A DNA stretch of 64,000 nt from Paenibacillus sp. FSL R5-0345 (GCF_000758585.1 NZ_CP009281.1:744001-808000); one strand, 5' to 3'. Counted from the first letter of the stretch, positions 8,800-18,363 are shown. Numbers and translations are program-made. The notes: generated from the letters alone by a model not told the origin.

Positions 8800-10992
8800 A
8801 TGATCAAACAACTACGAAGCTGGTGGAAGGATACAGAGATCCCTAACTTAATCGGTCGGAAAAAGGTGGACTTTTCCATTTTTCGTGATGGCACTCATAT
8901 TCCAGTTGAGTTTCATCCAGATTTTTTGGAAGCTAACCAAGGTCAACAGCCTAGTTTAGGTGAAGGGCGAAAAGTTAAGCTGATCCATGAAGATGGGAAC
9001 TATGAAGCCACATTATTTAAAATTGATCAAGTATCTGCTGGTCGGGAAGCTCTTCAACTCCGTTATAACGGAAATCAAACGTTGAAGAATTTGTTAATTG
9101 AAACCTTCTCGCATTCATATTCCTACATTATGCAAGAGAGAACGAACCAACAAGCAGATGATGCGAAGAGACCTCAGGTTGTTGTTCCTGAAGATCAAGC
9201 TGAATACATAGATTTCTTTGCCACAGGAGTTCCTTTCGAATACCGTTTAAAGTTTATAACGTTTAAGTCGAAGCCTAATGTTTGGTGGGTGAATCAGGGA
9301 ACGACTATTCAAGCGGAGAAGGAAGAGGGGATTCTATGGGCGCCCTTACTGAATTCGCAAGGCCGAAAGCTATATCATTGGGAGACGATGAAGGAAGTTA
9401 AACAAGGAGATATCATCCTCCATTATTCAAATAAAGCTATTCGTTATGTAAGCCAGGTAACAGATGCGGCGGTGGATGCACCCAAACCAGGCTCTATGGC
9501 CAATACGAACTGGCAAGAGGATGGTCGTTTGGTTCGAACGGAGTATGTGGAACTCACTCCACCCATTATGCTACAACAGTTTAATCAGCAAATTATGCAA
9601 GTGAACTTAACCCAAGGTCCGCTTCATTCTGGAGGCGGAGTTAATCAAGGTTATTTGTTTCGCTTTTCAAGACAAGGACTTCAATTGCTTCAATCGCTAA
9701 CTCCAGAGGTCACTTGGCCTGATTTTACCATTTTAGATCAAGATGAGGCTGCCTCCAATACGGAGAGCCCGCATGAGGTGATTCCTATTCTACCGCCATC
9801 AGATTCTAGTATTACAACATTGCTCCACCAAATCCAATCCCACATCCGTCGCAAAGGTTTCTTCTTCCCTGAGCAACTTATTGAAAACTTTTACCTCTCG
9901 CTAAAGACTAAGCCTTTTGTCATCCTGGCGGGGATATCGGGTACAGGGAAGACTCGATTGGTGAAGCTGTTTGCAGAGGCTCTTGGTGCAACGGGGAATA
10001 ACGGTCAGTTTACTTTGATTCCAGTGCGACCGGATTGGAGTGATCCTGCGGATCTGCTGGGGTACAAGGATCTTTCGGGCAGGTTCAAACCGGGTCCGCT
10101 TACGGAAGTATTAGTAGAGGCGCGGAAGCCGGAGAATGGACATAAGCCATATTTTATCTGTTTGGATGAGATGAATCTGGCGCGGGTAGAGCATTACTTC
10201 AGTGACCTGTTAAGTGTGCTGGAAACGCAGGACTGGCGGGAGGGGAAGATCCAGACTCAGGATCTCATATCTTCTACCATGCTGGATACGTCTGAGGATC
10301 AAGTGAAGTTTGGCAGCCTAGGTGTCCCGGAGAATGTGTTCTTGATCGGGACTGTGAACATGGACGAAACGACACATTCTTTTAGCAAAAAGGTACTGGA
10401 CCGAGCTAATACACTGGAGTTCAATTACATCAATCTGCAGCAGTATCCGGACATGAGTGAGCAGGAAGAGACGGATGATCCCGCTGATCTTGCCGAACTG
10501 AACCATCTTTTTCTGCGCTCCGATTATTTGCAGCTAGTGGATGCCTATGATGCCAACAAAGAGCTAGTTGTCCGGACGACAGAGAGATTGGTTATGATCA
10601 ATGCTTTGCTTGAGGATGTCCATGCTCATGTAGGTTTCCGGGTACGCGATGCGATTTGCTTCTATATGATCTATAACGAACGGTACAAGCTGATGAGTGA
10701 GGAAGAAGCTTTTGACTGGCAACTGCTGCAAAAGATACTGCCGCGCATTCAAGGGAGCCATTCTTCGGTTCGCCGGGTATTGTTGAACTTGATGAAAGGG
10801 GCTCTTGGTACAGGATCTGGTGTGACGGTAAATATTGAAGATCTTATGGACAATGATGCTTCTCCACTCTACCTGAGATGGGCTGCTGGACAAACTCCCC
10901 CTACAGCCAAACATCCACAAAGTGCGCGTAAATTGGCTTTTATGCTTAGGAGGCTGGAGGAAGATGGATTCACCTCATACTGGCTCTCTTAA
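8800..10992 (+). CDS. McrB-like AAA+ GTPase with EVE-like N-terminal domain
   Basis: This protein is the motor subunit of a McrBC-type modification-dependent restriction system. Residues about 140-245 (with WWVNQG, GILWAP, KQGDIILHYS) resemble an EVE/PUA-fold module that reads modified bases. The AAA+ domain starts near 370: Walker A GISGTGKT (about 378), the insertion PVRPDWSDPADLLGY, Walker B YFICLDEMNLARVEHYF (about 452), and a sensor segment TVNMDETTHSF followed by LDRA (about 515), a variant of the McrB MNTADRS signature. The start at ATG 8800 has AAGGGAG about 9 bases upstream. It overlaps the nuclease gene by 29 bases, which implies coupled translation. Which DNA modification it senses cannot be told. 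Confidence 0.88.
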   Translation: MIKQLRSWWKDTEIPNLIGRKKVDFSIFRDGTHIPVEFHPDFLEANQGQQPSLGEGRKVKLIHEDGNYEATLFKIDQVSAGREALQLRYNGNQTLKNLLIETFSHSYSYIMQERTNQQADDAKRPQVVVPEDQAEYIDFFATGVPFEYRLKFITFKSKPNVWWVNQGTTIQAEKEEGILWAPLLNSQGRKLYHWETMKEVKQGDIILHYSNKAIRYVSQVTDAAVDAPKPGSMANTNWQEDGRLVRTEYVELTPPIMLQQFNQQIMQVNLTQGPLHSGGGVNQGYLFRFSRQGLQLLQSLTPEVTWPDFTILDQDEAASNTESPHEVIPILPPSDSSITTLLHQIQSHIRRKGFFFPEQLIENFYLSLKTKPFVILAGISGTGKTRLVKLFAEALGATGNNGQFTLIPVRPDWSDPADLLGYKDLSGRFKPGPLTEVLVEARKPENGHKPYFICLDEMNLARVEHYFSDLLSVLETQDWREGKIQTQDLISSTMLDTSEDQVKFGSLGVPENVFLIGTVNMDETTHSFSKKVLDRANTLEFNYINLQQYPDMSEQEETDDPADLAELNHLFLRSDYLQLVDAYDANKELVVRTTERLVMINALLEDVHAHVGFRVRDAICFYMIYNERYKLMSEEEAFDWQLLQKILPRIQGSHSSVRRVLLNLMKGALGTGSGVTVNIEDLMDNDASPLYLRWAAGQTPPTAKHPQSARKLAFMLRRLEEDGFTSYWLS

Positions 10993-13378
10993 TCAGGCGG
11001 TAGAATTGCTCCGTGTAGAAACGGAGCTTTTTACGCTTTTTCTTCAAGGAAGGCCATATCATCCTACTGTGGAGACCTTGCAGCTTCATCGTTCTTCTAG
11101 TCAGGAGTGGGTAAATGCTCAGTTTGGGATTACATGCTCCGAACGGCTTGGTAATGTTCAGATTAAAGTGTTTTCTCCTGAAGCTCACGGGATGGTGGAC
11201 TGGCAGCCGGGGGAGTCTGTTTTTCCTTGTTTTTATGAGACACAGTCGTATGAGCTGGTGATCCAGAGGAAGACCGCTGCTAACCTCTCTTTTTATCATG
11301 AAAATGTGCTGCTTCGGCAGGCAATTAAGCCCCTAGGTGAGTCTATTCTTGCGGGTGTGCTGAACTTTGGGAATGAGGTCGGTTTGACGGAATGGGAGAT
11401 CCGCAGTTCGGGACAGGCTTTGCTGCGGGTAGAGATGGAGATCTTCCCCTCTAAAATGGATTACAAGCTGGATTACCAGAATATTTTAAATGAAGTGAAT
11501 GAGCAGATTTATAACTTGGCTTTTGATTTTTTGCGCAAAACCTACCAACTAACAGGCTTGCGGGAGACGCAGCATCAGAGCCTGACGGAGTTTTTCACCA
11601 TACTTCAGCATGTGTTTAGACAGCTCTTGGATGCCGTTGAGCGGATTAACAAGAATCCCAATTACGCTCTGCTTCAGGACCGCCGACTAGTGGATGCCAA
11701 TCGGGTCAAAAAGGCAGGAAGAGAGAACATCCGCGAGCTCGCGAAGCATCCCGAACGATTAAGAGAAGACATGAACCATGGATTCTTGACCATCGGCAGC
11801 CGAAATTACACAGCCACACATTTAATGGAGACACGAAGACGCCTCGCCTATGATACTAATGAGAACCGGTTCATCCGCTGGATGCTGGAACGCATTCATG
11901 GAAAGCTGAAAGAGCTCAAGGGTCGCTGGAAGATTAAAAACCGAACCCCAGATCCATTACTTATAAAAAGGTTAGACAACATGCTCACTCAACTAGAGCG
12001 GGTGCTCAAGATGGATTTTTTGCGTGAGGTTGGAGTACTGAGGCAGATGTCCGTTACACTGGTGCTGCAGATGGCCCCTGGATACCGCGAGGTCTATCGC
12101 TGTTATCTAATGCTGCTCAAAGGCTTGTCGATCCAAGGTGATCTGCTGCGCCTGTCTATGAAGGATGTCGCGCAGCTCTATGAATACTGGTGCTTCCTCA
12201 AGTTGAATCAGCTTCTGGGTCAGAAGTATAAGCTGGTGAAGCAGGATATTATTAAGGTGAATCGGAATGGTATTTTTGTTACACTTGACCGCTCGCAGAG
12301 CGCTAAGATGGTGTACGAGAATCCAGTTAACGGAGAGCAGTTCATCCTGTATTATAATGCGATTCCTAGCTCGGATAAGGCACCGACGCTCAATCAGCGT
12401 CCGGATAATGTACTGACACTCAAGAAGAAGGATGCTGGCAAAATCAAAGAGTATAAGTATGTTTTTGATGCGAAATACCGGTTAAATCCGGCTTATGAAG
12501 GCACTTCCTATCACGGGACTTATAGACAACCTGGCCCTGAAGAGGATGATATCAACACGATGCACCGCTACCGGGACGCCATAGTGTATCAGGAGAAAGA
12601 CTCGGGGGAATACGAACGAAGTATGTTCGGTGCCTATGTGTTATTTCCCTATCCGGATGAGGAGCGGTATAAGACCCACCAATTCTACAAAAGCATCGAG
12701 CTATTGAATATTGGCGCTTTGCCGTTCCTACCGAATTCTACAAGCCTGGTGGAGCAATTCTTAGATGAGATTATTCAGGATAGTCCGGAAAAAGCTTACG
12801 AACGCTCGACTCGTCCACGCGGTACGAAAGAATACTATGCCAACCAACTCGCGGGCAAAAATGTGCTTGTTGGTTCTGTCCGGGGACCTGAGCAGGTGGA
12901 GGTGGCGAGACAGCATTCTTTTTACCATGTACCTTTGAAGAACCTTGCAAGCCAGAAGATAATAACCCAGATCGAATATGTAGCTATGTGTCAATCCAGA
13001 AGGAAATTCTTCGATCCTGCAAAGACAGGAATTCATTGGGTGGGTAAAGTGGTAGATTGGGAAGTGGTGAAACGAAAGGAAATAAAGGAGATTGTCTCTG
13101 AGCCTCATAAGGAAGAGAAAGATTATGTTAGATTCACTGTTGAGGAATGGATACCTTTAAAGCCTCACATTGCTTTAGGGGGACAGGGAATAAATACAGT
13201 CCTTTACACAAGCAAATATGTCCTAGACCGAGCGCTGGAAATCGCGGAGCTTCGCTTAGAAACGGAGGAAGATCTTCGTGAATGGCGTGAGAAGCGCCGA
13301 AAGGGCAGAGTGAAGGTGAAGGTGGATCATGAGCAGTTTGTGGATTTAGGGAAGGTTGTGGAAGTTCGGAATATTTAA
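10964..13378 (+). CDS. DUF2357/McrC-like nuclease, partner of the McrB-like GTPase
   Basis: The long N-terminal part (to about residue 430) is a DUF2357-type region. The C-terminal nuclease core is visible at about residues 480-510: PDNVLTLKKK gives the first acidic residue and YKYVFDAKYRLNP gives the D-A-K catalytic pair of a PD-(D/E)xK enzyme. The last 120 residues are charged and unassigned. A GTG at 10922 is in frame, but ATG 10964 is preferred because TAGGAGG stands 10 bases upstream. The stop of the McrB-like gene lies inside this gene, so the two are translationally coupled. Together with the NERD gene they form a three-gene defence operon. The length of 804 aa fits large DUF2357 proteins rather than the compact McrC of E. 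coli. Confidence 0.8.
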   Translation: MDSPHTGSLNQAVELLRVETELFTLFLQGRPYHPTVETLQLHRSSSQEWVNAQFGITCSERLGNVQIKVFSPEAHGMVDWQPGESVFPCFYETQSYELVIQRKTAANLSFYHENVLLRQAIKPLGESILAGVLNFGNEVGLTEWEIRSSGQALLRVEMEIFPSKMDYKLDYQNILNEVNEQIYNLAFDFLRKTYQLTGLRETQHQSLTEFFTILQHVFRQLLDAVERINKNPNYALLQDRRLVDANRVKKAGRENIRELAKHPERLREDMNHGFLTIGSRNYTATHLMETRRRLAYDTNENRFIRWMLERIHGKLKELKGRWKIKNRTPDPLLIKRLDNMLTQLERVLKMDFLREVGVLRQMSVTLVLQMAPGYREVYRCYLMLLKGLSIQGDLLRLSMKDVAQLYEYWCFLKLNQLLGQKYKLVKQDIIKVNRNGIFVTLDRSQSAKMVYENPVNGEQFILYYNAIPSSDKAPTLNQRPDNVLTLKKKDAGKIKEYKYVFDAKYRLNPAYEGTSYHGTYRQPGPEEDDINTMHRYRDAIVYQEKDSGEYERSMFGAYVLFPYPDEERYKTHQFYKSIELLNIGALPFLPNSTSLVEQFLDEIIQDSPEKAYERSTRPRGTKEYYANQLAGKNVLVGSVRGPEQVEVARQHSFYHVPLKNLASQKIITQIEYVAMCQSRRKFFDPAKTGIHWVGKVVDWEVVKRKEIKEIVSEPHKEEKDYVRFTVEEWIPLKPHIALGGQGINTVLYTSKYVLDRALEIAELRLETEEDLREWREKRRKGRVKVKVDHEQFVDLGKVVEVRNI

Positions 13379-13406
13379 AGTTAGTGAAAATGAAGTAAGG
13401 TTATTG

Positions 13407-13453
13407 TCCTGCTAATCTATCAAGCTTCCCGCTGGATAATGGCAGGATTTTTT
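13407..13453 (+). terminator. Rho-independent terminator closing the NERD-McrB-DUF2357 operon
   Basis: TCCTGC pairs with GCAGGA across a 29-base loop, followed by six T bases, 28 bases after the nuclease stop. Confidence 0.65.
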
Positions 13454-13713
13454 ATATTGGGTAAAGTTATGAAATCATTGAATTATAGCGCTGAGCTTCT
13501 CCCCTTCTCTCCCACACATATATCCACCCCGCAACTCAAGTATCACCGTTTTCGCAGATTGTGATCTTTCACCCGTTTCTCACCATCCCACAATCATCAA
13601 AAGATTAGTTAAAGGTTTAGGCTTTTCTACGTATTAACATATGTAAGTTTCTTCGCAACAAATTGCACAATTCGTTTAGCTTTTCGATGAAGGTGAGGTG
13701 TAAGGAGGGGGAG

Positions 13714-14292
13714 ATGGAGGTTATCCAGGGTACTGTGGACCGTTACAAGAATATCGAAAGATCACGTGGTGCCATGATGTCAAAAGAGGAATTTACCCGG
13801 ATGTACGATACGTACTACAAACGTGTTTACAAATATATTAGTTATCGTATTAATAACCACCACGTGTCAGAGGACATTTGCAGTCAGGTGTTTGAGACGG
13901 TGATGTGTAAGTATTATAGCTTTTCAGAAGAAAAATCGAATTTTGAGGTTTGGCTGTTTGCCATTGTAAGGAACGCTGTGACGGATTACTTCCGGGGGCA
14001 GAAGAAAAGAAGCTACACCTCACTAGATTCTTTGCTGGAGCTCATATTTCCCAAGCCGTCTCCGGAGGAACTGGCGATTCGTGAGGATAATAATCAAGCA
14101 CTGTTCAAGGCGCTCTCCAAGCTACGTGAGAAGGAACGTAATATCATTGCAATGAAATATGGGGCTGGACTGAAAAATTCCGAAGTCGCACAGATCATGG
14201 GCGTCAGTGAGTCCAATATTGGTGTCGTATTGCATAGAAGTCTGAAGAAACTGCATATTTCCTTAAAAGCAGGAGGATTCAACCATGAATAA
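13714..14292 (+). CDS. ECF-type RNA polymerase sigma factor
   Basis: This 192-aa sigma-70 family protein has region 2 (about residues 25-100: YDTYYKRVYKYISYRIN through WLFAIVRNAVTDYFRG) and region 4 (about 130-185: LREKERNIIAMKYGAGLKN, then the HTH with AQIMGVSESNIGVVLHRSLK). Regions 1.1 and 3 are absent, which makes it an ECF type. I take ATG 13714, five bases after a strong AAGGAGG, rather than the TTG at 13663 with no binding site. It overlaps the next gene, a membrane protein with a small soluble N-terminus, by 8 bases, the common arrangement of sigma and anti-sigma factor. The stimulus is unknown. Confidence 0.88.
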   Translation: MEVIQGTVDRYKNIERSRGAMMSKEEFTRMYDTYYKRVYKYISYRINNHHVSEDICSQVFETVMCKYYSFSEEKSNFEVWLFAIVRNAVTDYFRGQKKRSYTSLDSLLELIFPKPSPEELAIREDNNQALFKALSKLREKERNIIAMKYGAGLKNSEVAQIMGVSESNIGVVLHRSLKKLHISLKAGGFNHE

Positions 14293-15145
14293 GAAAAATG
14301 ATGATCTCACAAAATTCAGCAAAACCATAGAGCTGCTTGAGAATGTTGAACAGGATAACACAGCCGCCAAGGAAAGAATTTATAACCGTTTAGTATACAA
14401 GCTGGACCATGGAGCTCTTGAACTCAAATCAGAGAAAAAGGACGGGATAACGATGAAAAAAAGTAGCTGGAGAAATGCAATAGTGATTGGCAGTGCAGTA
14501 ATTTGTCTGGGTGGCGCATTCTCTGCAACCTCCTATGCACAGGATATGTTCCAATCGATCATGGCAAAGTTTGAAGTAGGAAATCTCGAAATCACGCAAT
14601 ACGATAAGGAAATCCCTTCGGCTGGACAGTCAATGACTCCATCTGAAGAGGGAAAAGGCGGGGAGAATGTTGCCATTGAATTGCCGGTTGCAGCTAAGTT
14701 GAGTCTGGATGAAGCACGTGCGGAGCTTGGAATGAACTTCCCGGCACCAACCTGGATGGCAGACTATGAGTTTGTGAATGTTGTTCTTCAGGGGACCAGC
14801 ATGGTTGAAGTGCAGTATAACTCCGGGGATAAAGCTGTTAATTTCCTAATCTCCAAGGGCGGCGACAATGGGATCAGTACTACGGAAGAAGTGAAGACAG
14901 AAATAATTAACGGGACTAAAGTTTATTTTGCAAATGGAATTGTGATTTGGGAAAAAGATGGCTTTACCGTTGAACTTTACGCTCAAGAAGACTTTGACCA
15001 AGCTACACTTGGGAAGATCATCGAAAGTTTTAGCATCGGTGCTCCTGTACAGTCCTTAGGAACTGAAGAAGTGAAAGAGAATTTGCAGAAGAATGAAGGG
15101 GTAGTTGCAGCTCCAGCTTCGGTTCCAGTTGTAGATTCAAAATAA
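14285..15145 (+). CDS. Putative membrane anti-sigma factor with DUF4367-like extracellular domain
   Basis: The first 60 residues are cytoplasmic and helical. A single membrane segment follows at about 63-82 (AIVIGSAVICLGGAFSA), and the rest is predicted outside the membrane. Residues about 140-270 look like a DUF4367 domain (VEVQYNSGDKAVNFLIS and the closing part around ATLGKIIESFSIG). Position and overlap with the sigma gene suggest it holds the sigma factor inactive at the membrane until a surface signal releases it; no zinc-binding HxxxCxxC motif is present, so it would be a non-zinc type. A Pro/Val-rich tail ends the protein. The anti-sigma role is inferred from context. Confidence 0.7.
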   Translation: MNKKNDDLTKFSKTIELLENVEQDNTAAKERIYNRLVYKLDHGALELKSEKKDGITMKKSSWRNAIVIGSAVICLGGAFSATSYAQDMFQSIMAKFEVGNLEITQYDKEIPSAGQSMTPSEEGKGGENVAIELPVAAKLSLDEARAELGMNFPAPTWMADYEFVNVVLQGTSMVEVQYNSGDKAVNFLISKGGDNGISTTEEVKTEIINGTKVYFANGIVIWEKDGFTVELYAQEDFDQATLGKIIESFSIGAPVQSLGTEEVKENLQKNEGVVAAPASVPVVDSK

Positions 15146-15184
15146 GATGGTCTACTCAGGGTAGAGATGCCCATAGATACACAT

Positions 15185-15222
15185 AAAGAAGACGCTAGGG
15201 GATTTCCCTGAGCGTCTTCTTT
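15185..15222. terminator. Strong bidirectional terminator
   Basis: AAAGAAGACGCT (15185-15196) pairs perfectly with AGCGTCTTCTTT (15211-15222), with an inner AGGG/CCCT extension. It serves the sigma/anti-sigma operon from the left and the PadR gene from the right; the PadR stop codon lies at its edge. Confidence 0.85.
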
Positions 15223-15760
15223 ATATCGTTTTCGTTTTCAGCTTTTCTAAAAGAACTTTCCACCAGTGAATAGATTGCTCTAGTTGAGAATCGTAGTAGC
15301 TCTCCATGAAATCTACGACTTCTCGAGTGGAGCTAACTGCATCTATTTGATGGTAAATTTGATTTAATTGATCTTTTTTTATAAGTGACTGTTCAATTTT
15401 CTTCTCGATAATCGGGATCACTTTGTCAGTCTCTACAAAACGAAGATTCACAAGAGCGACAATCATATCTGAAATAGATTCTGCATTTTCTATTACCTGA
15501 TAAATTTTGAGCGGGAGCTGCTTGCGCCCTTTATCAGTAATGGAAAACACCTGTTTGTCTGGGCGATGTTCTTCTTTGATAATCTCTACCTGTTCAACTA
15601 AGCCCTGTTTCGAAAGGGATTCAAAATGATAATACAGTTTGCTTTCAGATAGATTTAGCAATTTATCAAATGGAATAGGGGTGGATAGTTCTTTTTTTAA
15701 TTTATAAGGATAATTATTTTCATCCATTAACTTACTTAAGATATAAATTTGAATTGACAT
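15221..15760 (-). CDS. PadR-family transcriptional regulator
   Basis: The N-terminal winged helix (about residues 1-80: SIQIYILSKLMDENNYPYKL, then LYYHFESLSKQGLVE and the wing FSITDKGRKQL) is typical of PadR regulators, and the C-terminal helical part (about 90-180) is the dimerisation domain. Starts at GTG 15772, GTG 15763 and ATG 15760 are possible; TAGGAG upstream suits 15763 or 15760 best. It is the second gene of an operon after the YhgE-like membrane protein (46-base gap), so it probably represses its own operon through the dyad at 17033-17052. PadR regulators usually control efflux or stress exporters, which fits its neighbour. Confidence 0.85.
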   Translation of the reverse strand: MSIQIYILSKLMDENNYPYKLKKELSTPIPFDKLLNLSESKLYYHFESLSKQGLVEQVEIIKEEHRPDKQVFSITDKGRKQLPLKIYQVIENAESISDMIVALVNLRFVETDKVIPIIEKKIEQSLIKKDQLNQIYHQIDAVSSTREVVDFMESYYDSQLEQSIHWWKVLLEKLKTKTI

Positions 15761-15806
15761 CACAGAACCCACTCCTAATTGTTGGCTAAACTCTATCTTA
15801 CCAAAC

Positions 15807-16994
15807 CTAGGCGGTTATTTCAGCTGTATTTTTAACTTCAACGGGCAGTATAGTTTCTTTAGTCAGAGGTACAGGTTTATGAACAAACCGGACGATTACA
15901 ACGTTAATCATCATAGCCCCGGCAAATACGCCTGCTAATCCCCATAAGAATGGTGCTGGGCTGATGGAACCAAACATTTGTGCCAAATAAGCTTGTACAG
16001 AATAATACATCGGTGTAATGCGGCCGAACCAATCGTATGGTGTATACATCATATCACGAGGCATGGTAGCACCATTGGCGATGGTTTGCATGAGCAGGAT
16101 TGGAATATTTAAGACCATACCGCCTTCGCCAACTAGGAAGACCATAATCGCACACACGTTAAATGCAGCCATATACATTAGAATTTGCTGAGCAGCAACT
16201 GGTAACAGTAAGGATAGGTCTACATCTGCAATAGAGAATGCAATGGCTAAAGCAACGACTGTTGATAATACAGCGATTAATAAAGCTGTGAATTGAACGA
16301 ACATAAACAGTTTTGTCTTGCTTGCTTTCCCGCGGTTCGCTTTAAAAGAAGCAACTAATTGCATGGAGGCAATCATTGCCCCAACATAACCAGCCATAGT
16401 TAAGAACATAGGTAACATGTTGTTGTGCATGCCGTCCGGAACATCATTGATGACAACATAATTCCCGACATAACTATTTTCAATTTGTGTAGCCATTGCG
16501 GTGGCTTGTTCTTCTGGTACGTTAAAGTTCATTAACACACCTTTTGCGGTTTGCTCTGAGAAGTTCGCGCTTAATTGTTTGTTAATTTCTCCTACAACGG
16601 AAGACATGGCTGAAGATACCATGGTGGCAGAAGCTTCATTGACTGTGAAATCAATACTTGCGGATACCTTACCGCTTTGAACGTTGGCGGAAAATTCTTC
16701 TGGAATATGGACAACTAGAGCTAACTTATTATGTTCTAATTCATCCATCGCCTTTTTATTCGATACATCGGTTTTTATCGTTTTGAATGGTAAGCTCTCC
16801 GAAAACTGACTCGAAATCTGAGCCCCATATTGACCTGCATCATCGTTGACGATAGCAATTTTTAAATCATCCATGTTCCCTGGAAGTGCTGTATACCCTG
16901 GTAAGAAAATACCAAGCATCGCAATGGCATAGAACACACCCATAAAAATAGAACCAATGGCCCCTTTGGACTTCAAAAACTGTGAAAACTTCAA
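15807..16994 (-). CDS. YhgE/Pip or ABC-2-type membrane protein (DUF3533-like)
   Basis: A 395-aa integral membrane protein with one N-terminal membrane segment (GSIFMGVFYAIAMLGIFLPG), a large extracellular part (about residues 40-185, with the LKIAIVNDDAG motif usual for YhgE/Pip and ABC-2 permease proteins), and five or six C-terminal membrane segments. The start is TTG 16994, with AGAAGG 8 bases upstream; no ATG nearby has a binding site. It precedes the PadR gene and is driven by the consensus promoter at 17071-17099. Such proteins are linked to export of small molecules or to envelope stress; no ATPase is encoded next to it. The substrate is unknown. Confidence 0.75.
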   Translation of the reverse strand: MKFSQFLKSKGAIGSIFMGVFYAIAMLGIFLPGYTALPGNMDDLKIAIVNDDAGQYGAQISSQFSESLPFKTIKTDVSNKKAMDELEHNKLALVVHIPEEFSANVQSGKVSASIDFTVNEASATMVSSAMSSVVGEINKQLSANFSEQTAKGVLMNFNVPEEQATAMATQIENSYVGNYVVINDVPDGMHNNMLPMFLTMAGYVGAMIASMQLVASFKANRGKASKTKLFMFVQFTALLIAVLSTVVALAIAFSIADVDLSLLLPVAAQQILMYMAAFNVCAIMVFLVGEGGMVLNIPILLMQTIANGATMPRDMMYTPYDWFGRITPMYYSVQAYLAQMFGSISPAPFLWGLAGVFAGAMMINVVIVRFVHKPVPLTKETILPVEVKNTAEITA

Positions 16995-17032
16995 CTGTAT
17001 ACCTTCTTTCTTCTGAATAACACTTTTATTTT

Positions 17033-17052
17033 AGTACTCTAATTAAAGTACT
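17033..17052. promoter_or_regulatory. Candidate PadR operator (AGTACT - 8 bp - AGTACT)
   Basis: Two AGTACT hexamers at 17033-17038 and 17047-17052, each itself palindromic, are separated by 8 bases. They lie about 12-31 bases downstream of the expected start of the minus-strand transcript, where a bound repressor would block polymerase. The 8-bp gap matches the geometry of PadR sites, though the sequence differs from the ATGT-N8-ACAT form. Confidence 0.5.
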
Positions 17053-17070
17053 TTTAACTGAGTGAGATTT

Positions 17071-17099
17071 ATAGTACGATAATTCATTAGAAATGTCAA
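17071..17099 (-). promoter_or_regulatory. Sigma-A promoter of the YhgE-like/PadR operon
   Basis: On the minus strand TTGACA (17099-17094), a 17-base spacer and TACTAT (17076-17071) give a near-consensus promoter. Confidence 0.75.
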
Positions 17100-17213
17100 A
17101 TTTAAGATACAATGGGTAAGTAGTGACTGAATCATCATTCGGATTGTTACATTGATATATAGTAGATGTGTTAATGTATGAATTAAAAGTGAATAACTGA
17201 AGGGACTTCGGAC

Positions 17214-18335
17214 ATGAAAAAGGTTATTGTAATTGGTGCAGGGATATTAGGGGCTTCAGCAGCTTATCAGATCAGTAAGCTAGATGCTGAAGTCATCATT
17301 ATAGATCGTAAAGATGTTGGACAAGCAACAGATGCAGCAGCAGGGATTATTTGTCCATGGTTGTCTCAACGAAGAAACAAAGCATGGTATCGTCTTGCTA
17401 AAGAGGGAGCAAGCTTTTATCCAGCACTTATTCAAGAGTTGGAAGAGGCTGGAGAAACCGAGACTGGATACGCAAAAGTTGGAGCGATATGTATCCATGA
17501 TGATTTGAAAAAGTTACTCGCGATGAAAGAAAGAGCGGAACTGCGCAGAGAGGACGCCCCTGAAATAGGGGAACTTACGATGCTGACGGATCTTGAAGCG
17601 CAAGAGAAGTTTCCATTATTATCGGAAGGCTATCATGCGCTTCATGTATCGGGTGCAGCAAGAGTGGACGGACGTGAATTACGTGATGCTTTGCTAAGAG
17701 CGGCACAGCGTAACGGTGCGCAAATGATTGAGGGAGATGCCATTTTAGAGCATGATGATCATGAAATTAAAGGGGTTAGTGTAGGAGAACAGACATTCAC
17801 AGCGGATGAAGTGATTGTGTGCGCAGGGGCTTGGTCCAACGCTTTGCTTCATCCGCTTGGGATTATGCTCCAAGTACGTTATCAAAAAGCCCAAATTATG
17901 CACTTGAAGCTTGCTCAAGGGGCCAATACAGAGCAATGGCCTGTAGTAATGCCGCCTACAGATCAATATATCCTTGCATTTGCGGATCAAAATATCGTGG
18001 CAGGTGCTACTCACGAAAATGATGTCACAGGTTATGATACCTCAGTAACCGCAGGTGGAATGCAAGAAATCTTAAATAAAGGTCTTCAAACGGCTTCCGG
18101 TCTTGCAGATTGCAGCCTAAATGAGGTTAGAGTAGGGTTCCGCCCTTTTACTGCAGATTTTCTTCCCGTGTTAGGAAGGGTTCAAGGATGGAATAAACTA
18201 ATTGTTGCTAATGGACTAGGATCATCCGGATTAACGATGGGACCCTTTCTTGGTGAGCAGCTAGCCAAGCTAGCCATGGATCAACAGGTAGATATTCAGC
18301 TTGAAGACTATGCATTAGAGCATGCGATAAATTGA
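17214..18335 (+). CDS. FAD-dependent oxidoreductase of the D-amino-acid/glycine oxidase (DAO) family
   Basis: The N-terminus VIVIGAGILGASAAYQISK is the GxGxxG dinucleotide-binding fold for FAD, followed by an acidic end of strand two (IIIDR). The segment QATDAAAGIICPWLSQRRN is typical of the DadA/glycine-oxidase group, and the C-terminal VRVGFRPFTADFLPVLG with GLGSSGLTMGP is the second conserved FAD contact. At 373 aa it has the normal length. Such enzymes oxidise the amine of D- or N-substituted amino acids. It is transcribed alone, divergent from the YhgE-like operon, with AAGGGAC about 8 bases upstream of ATG. The substrate cannot be read from sequence. Confidence 0.85.
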   Translation: MKKVIVIGAGILGASAAYQISKLDAEVIIIDRKDVGQATDAAAGIICPWLSQRRNKAWYRLAKEGASFYPALIQELEEAGETETGYAKVGAICIHDDLKKLLAMKERAELRREDAPEIGELTMLTDLEAQEKFPLLSEGYHALHVSGAARVDGRELRDALLRAAQRNGAQMIEGDAILEHDDHEIKGVSVGEQTFTADEVIVCAGAWSNALLHPLGIMLQVRYQKAQIMHLKLAQGANTEQWPVVMPPTDQYILAFADQNIVAGATHENDVTGYDTSVTAGGMQEILNKGLQTASGLADCSLNEVRVGFRPFTADFLPVLGRVQGWNKLIVANGLGSSGLTMGPFLGEQLAKLAMDQQVDIQLEDYALEHAIN

Positions 18336-18363
18336 TTAGAACGAGCACGTATAAAAAAACCAT

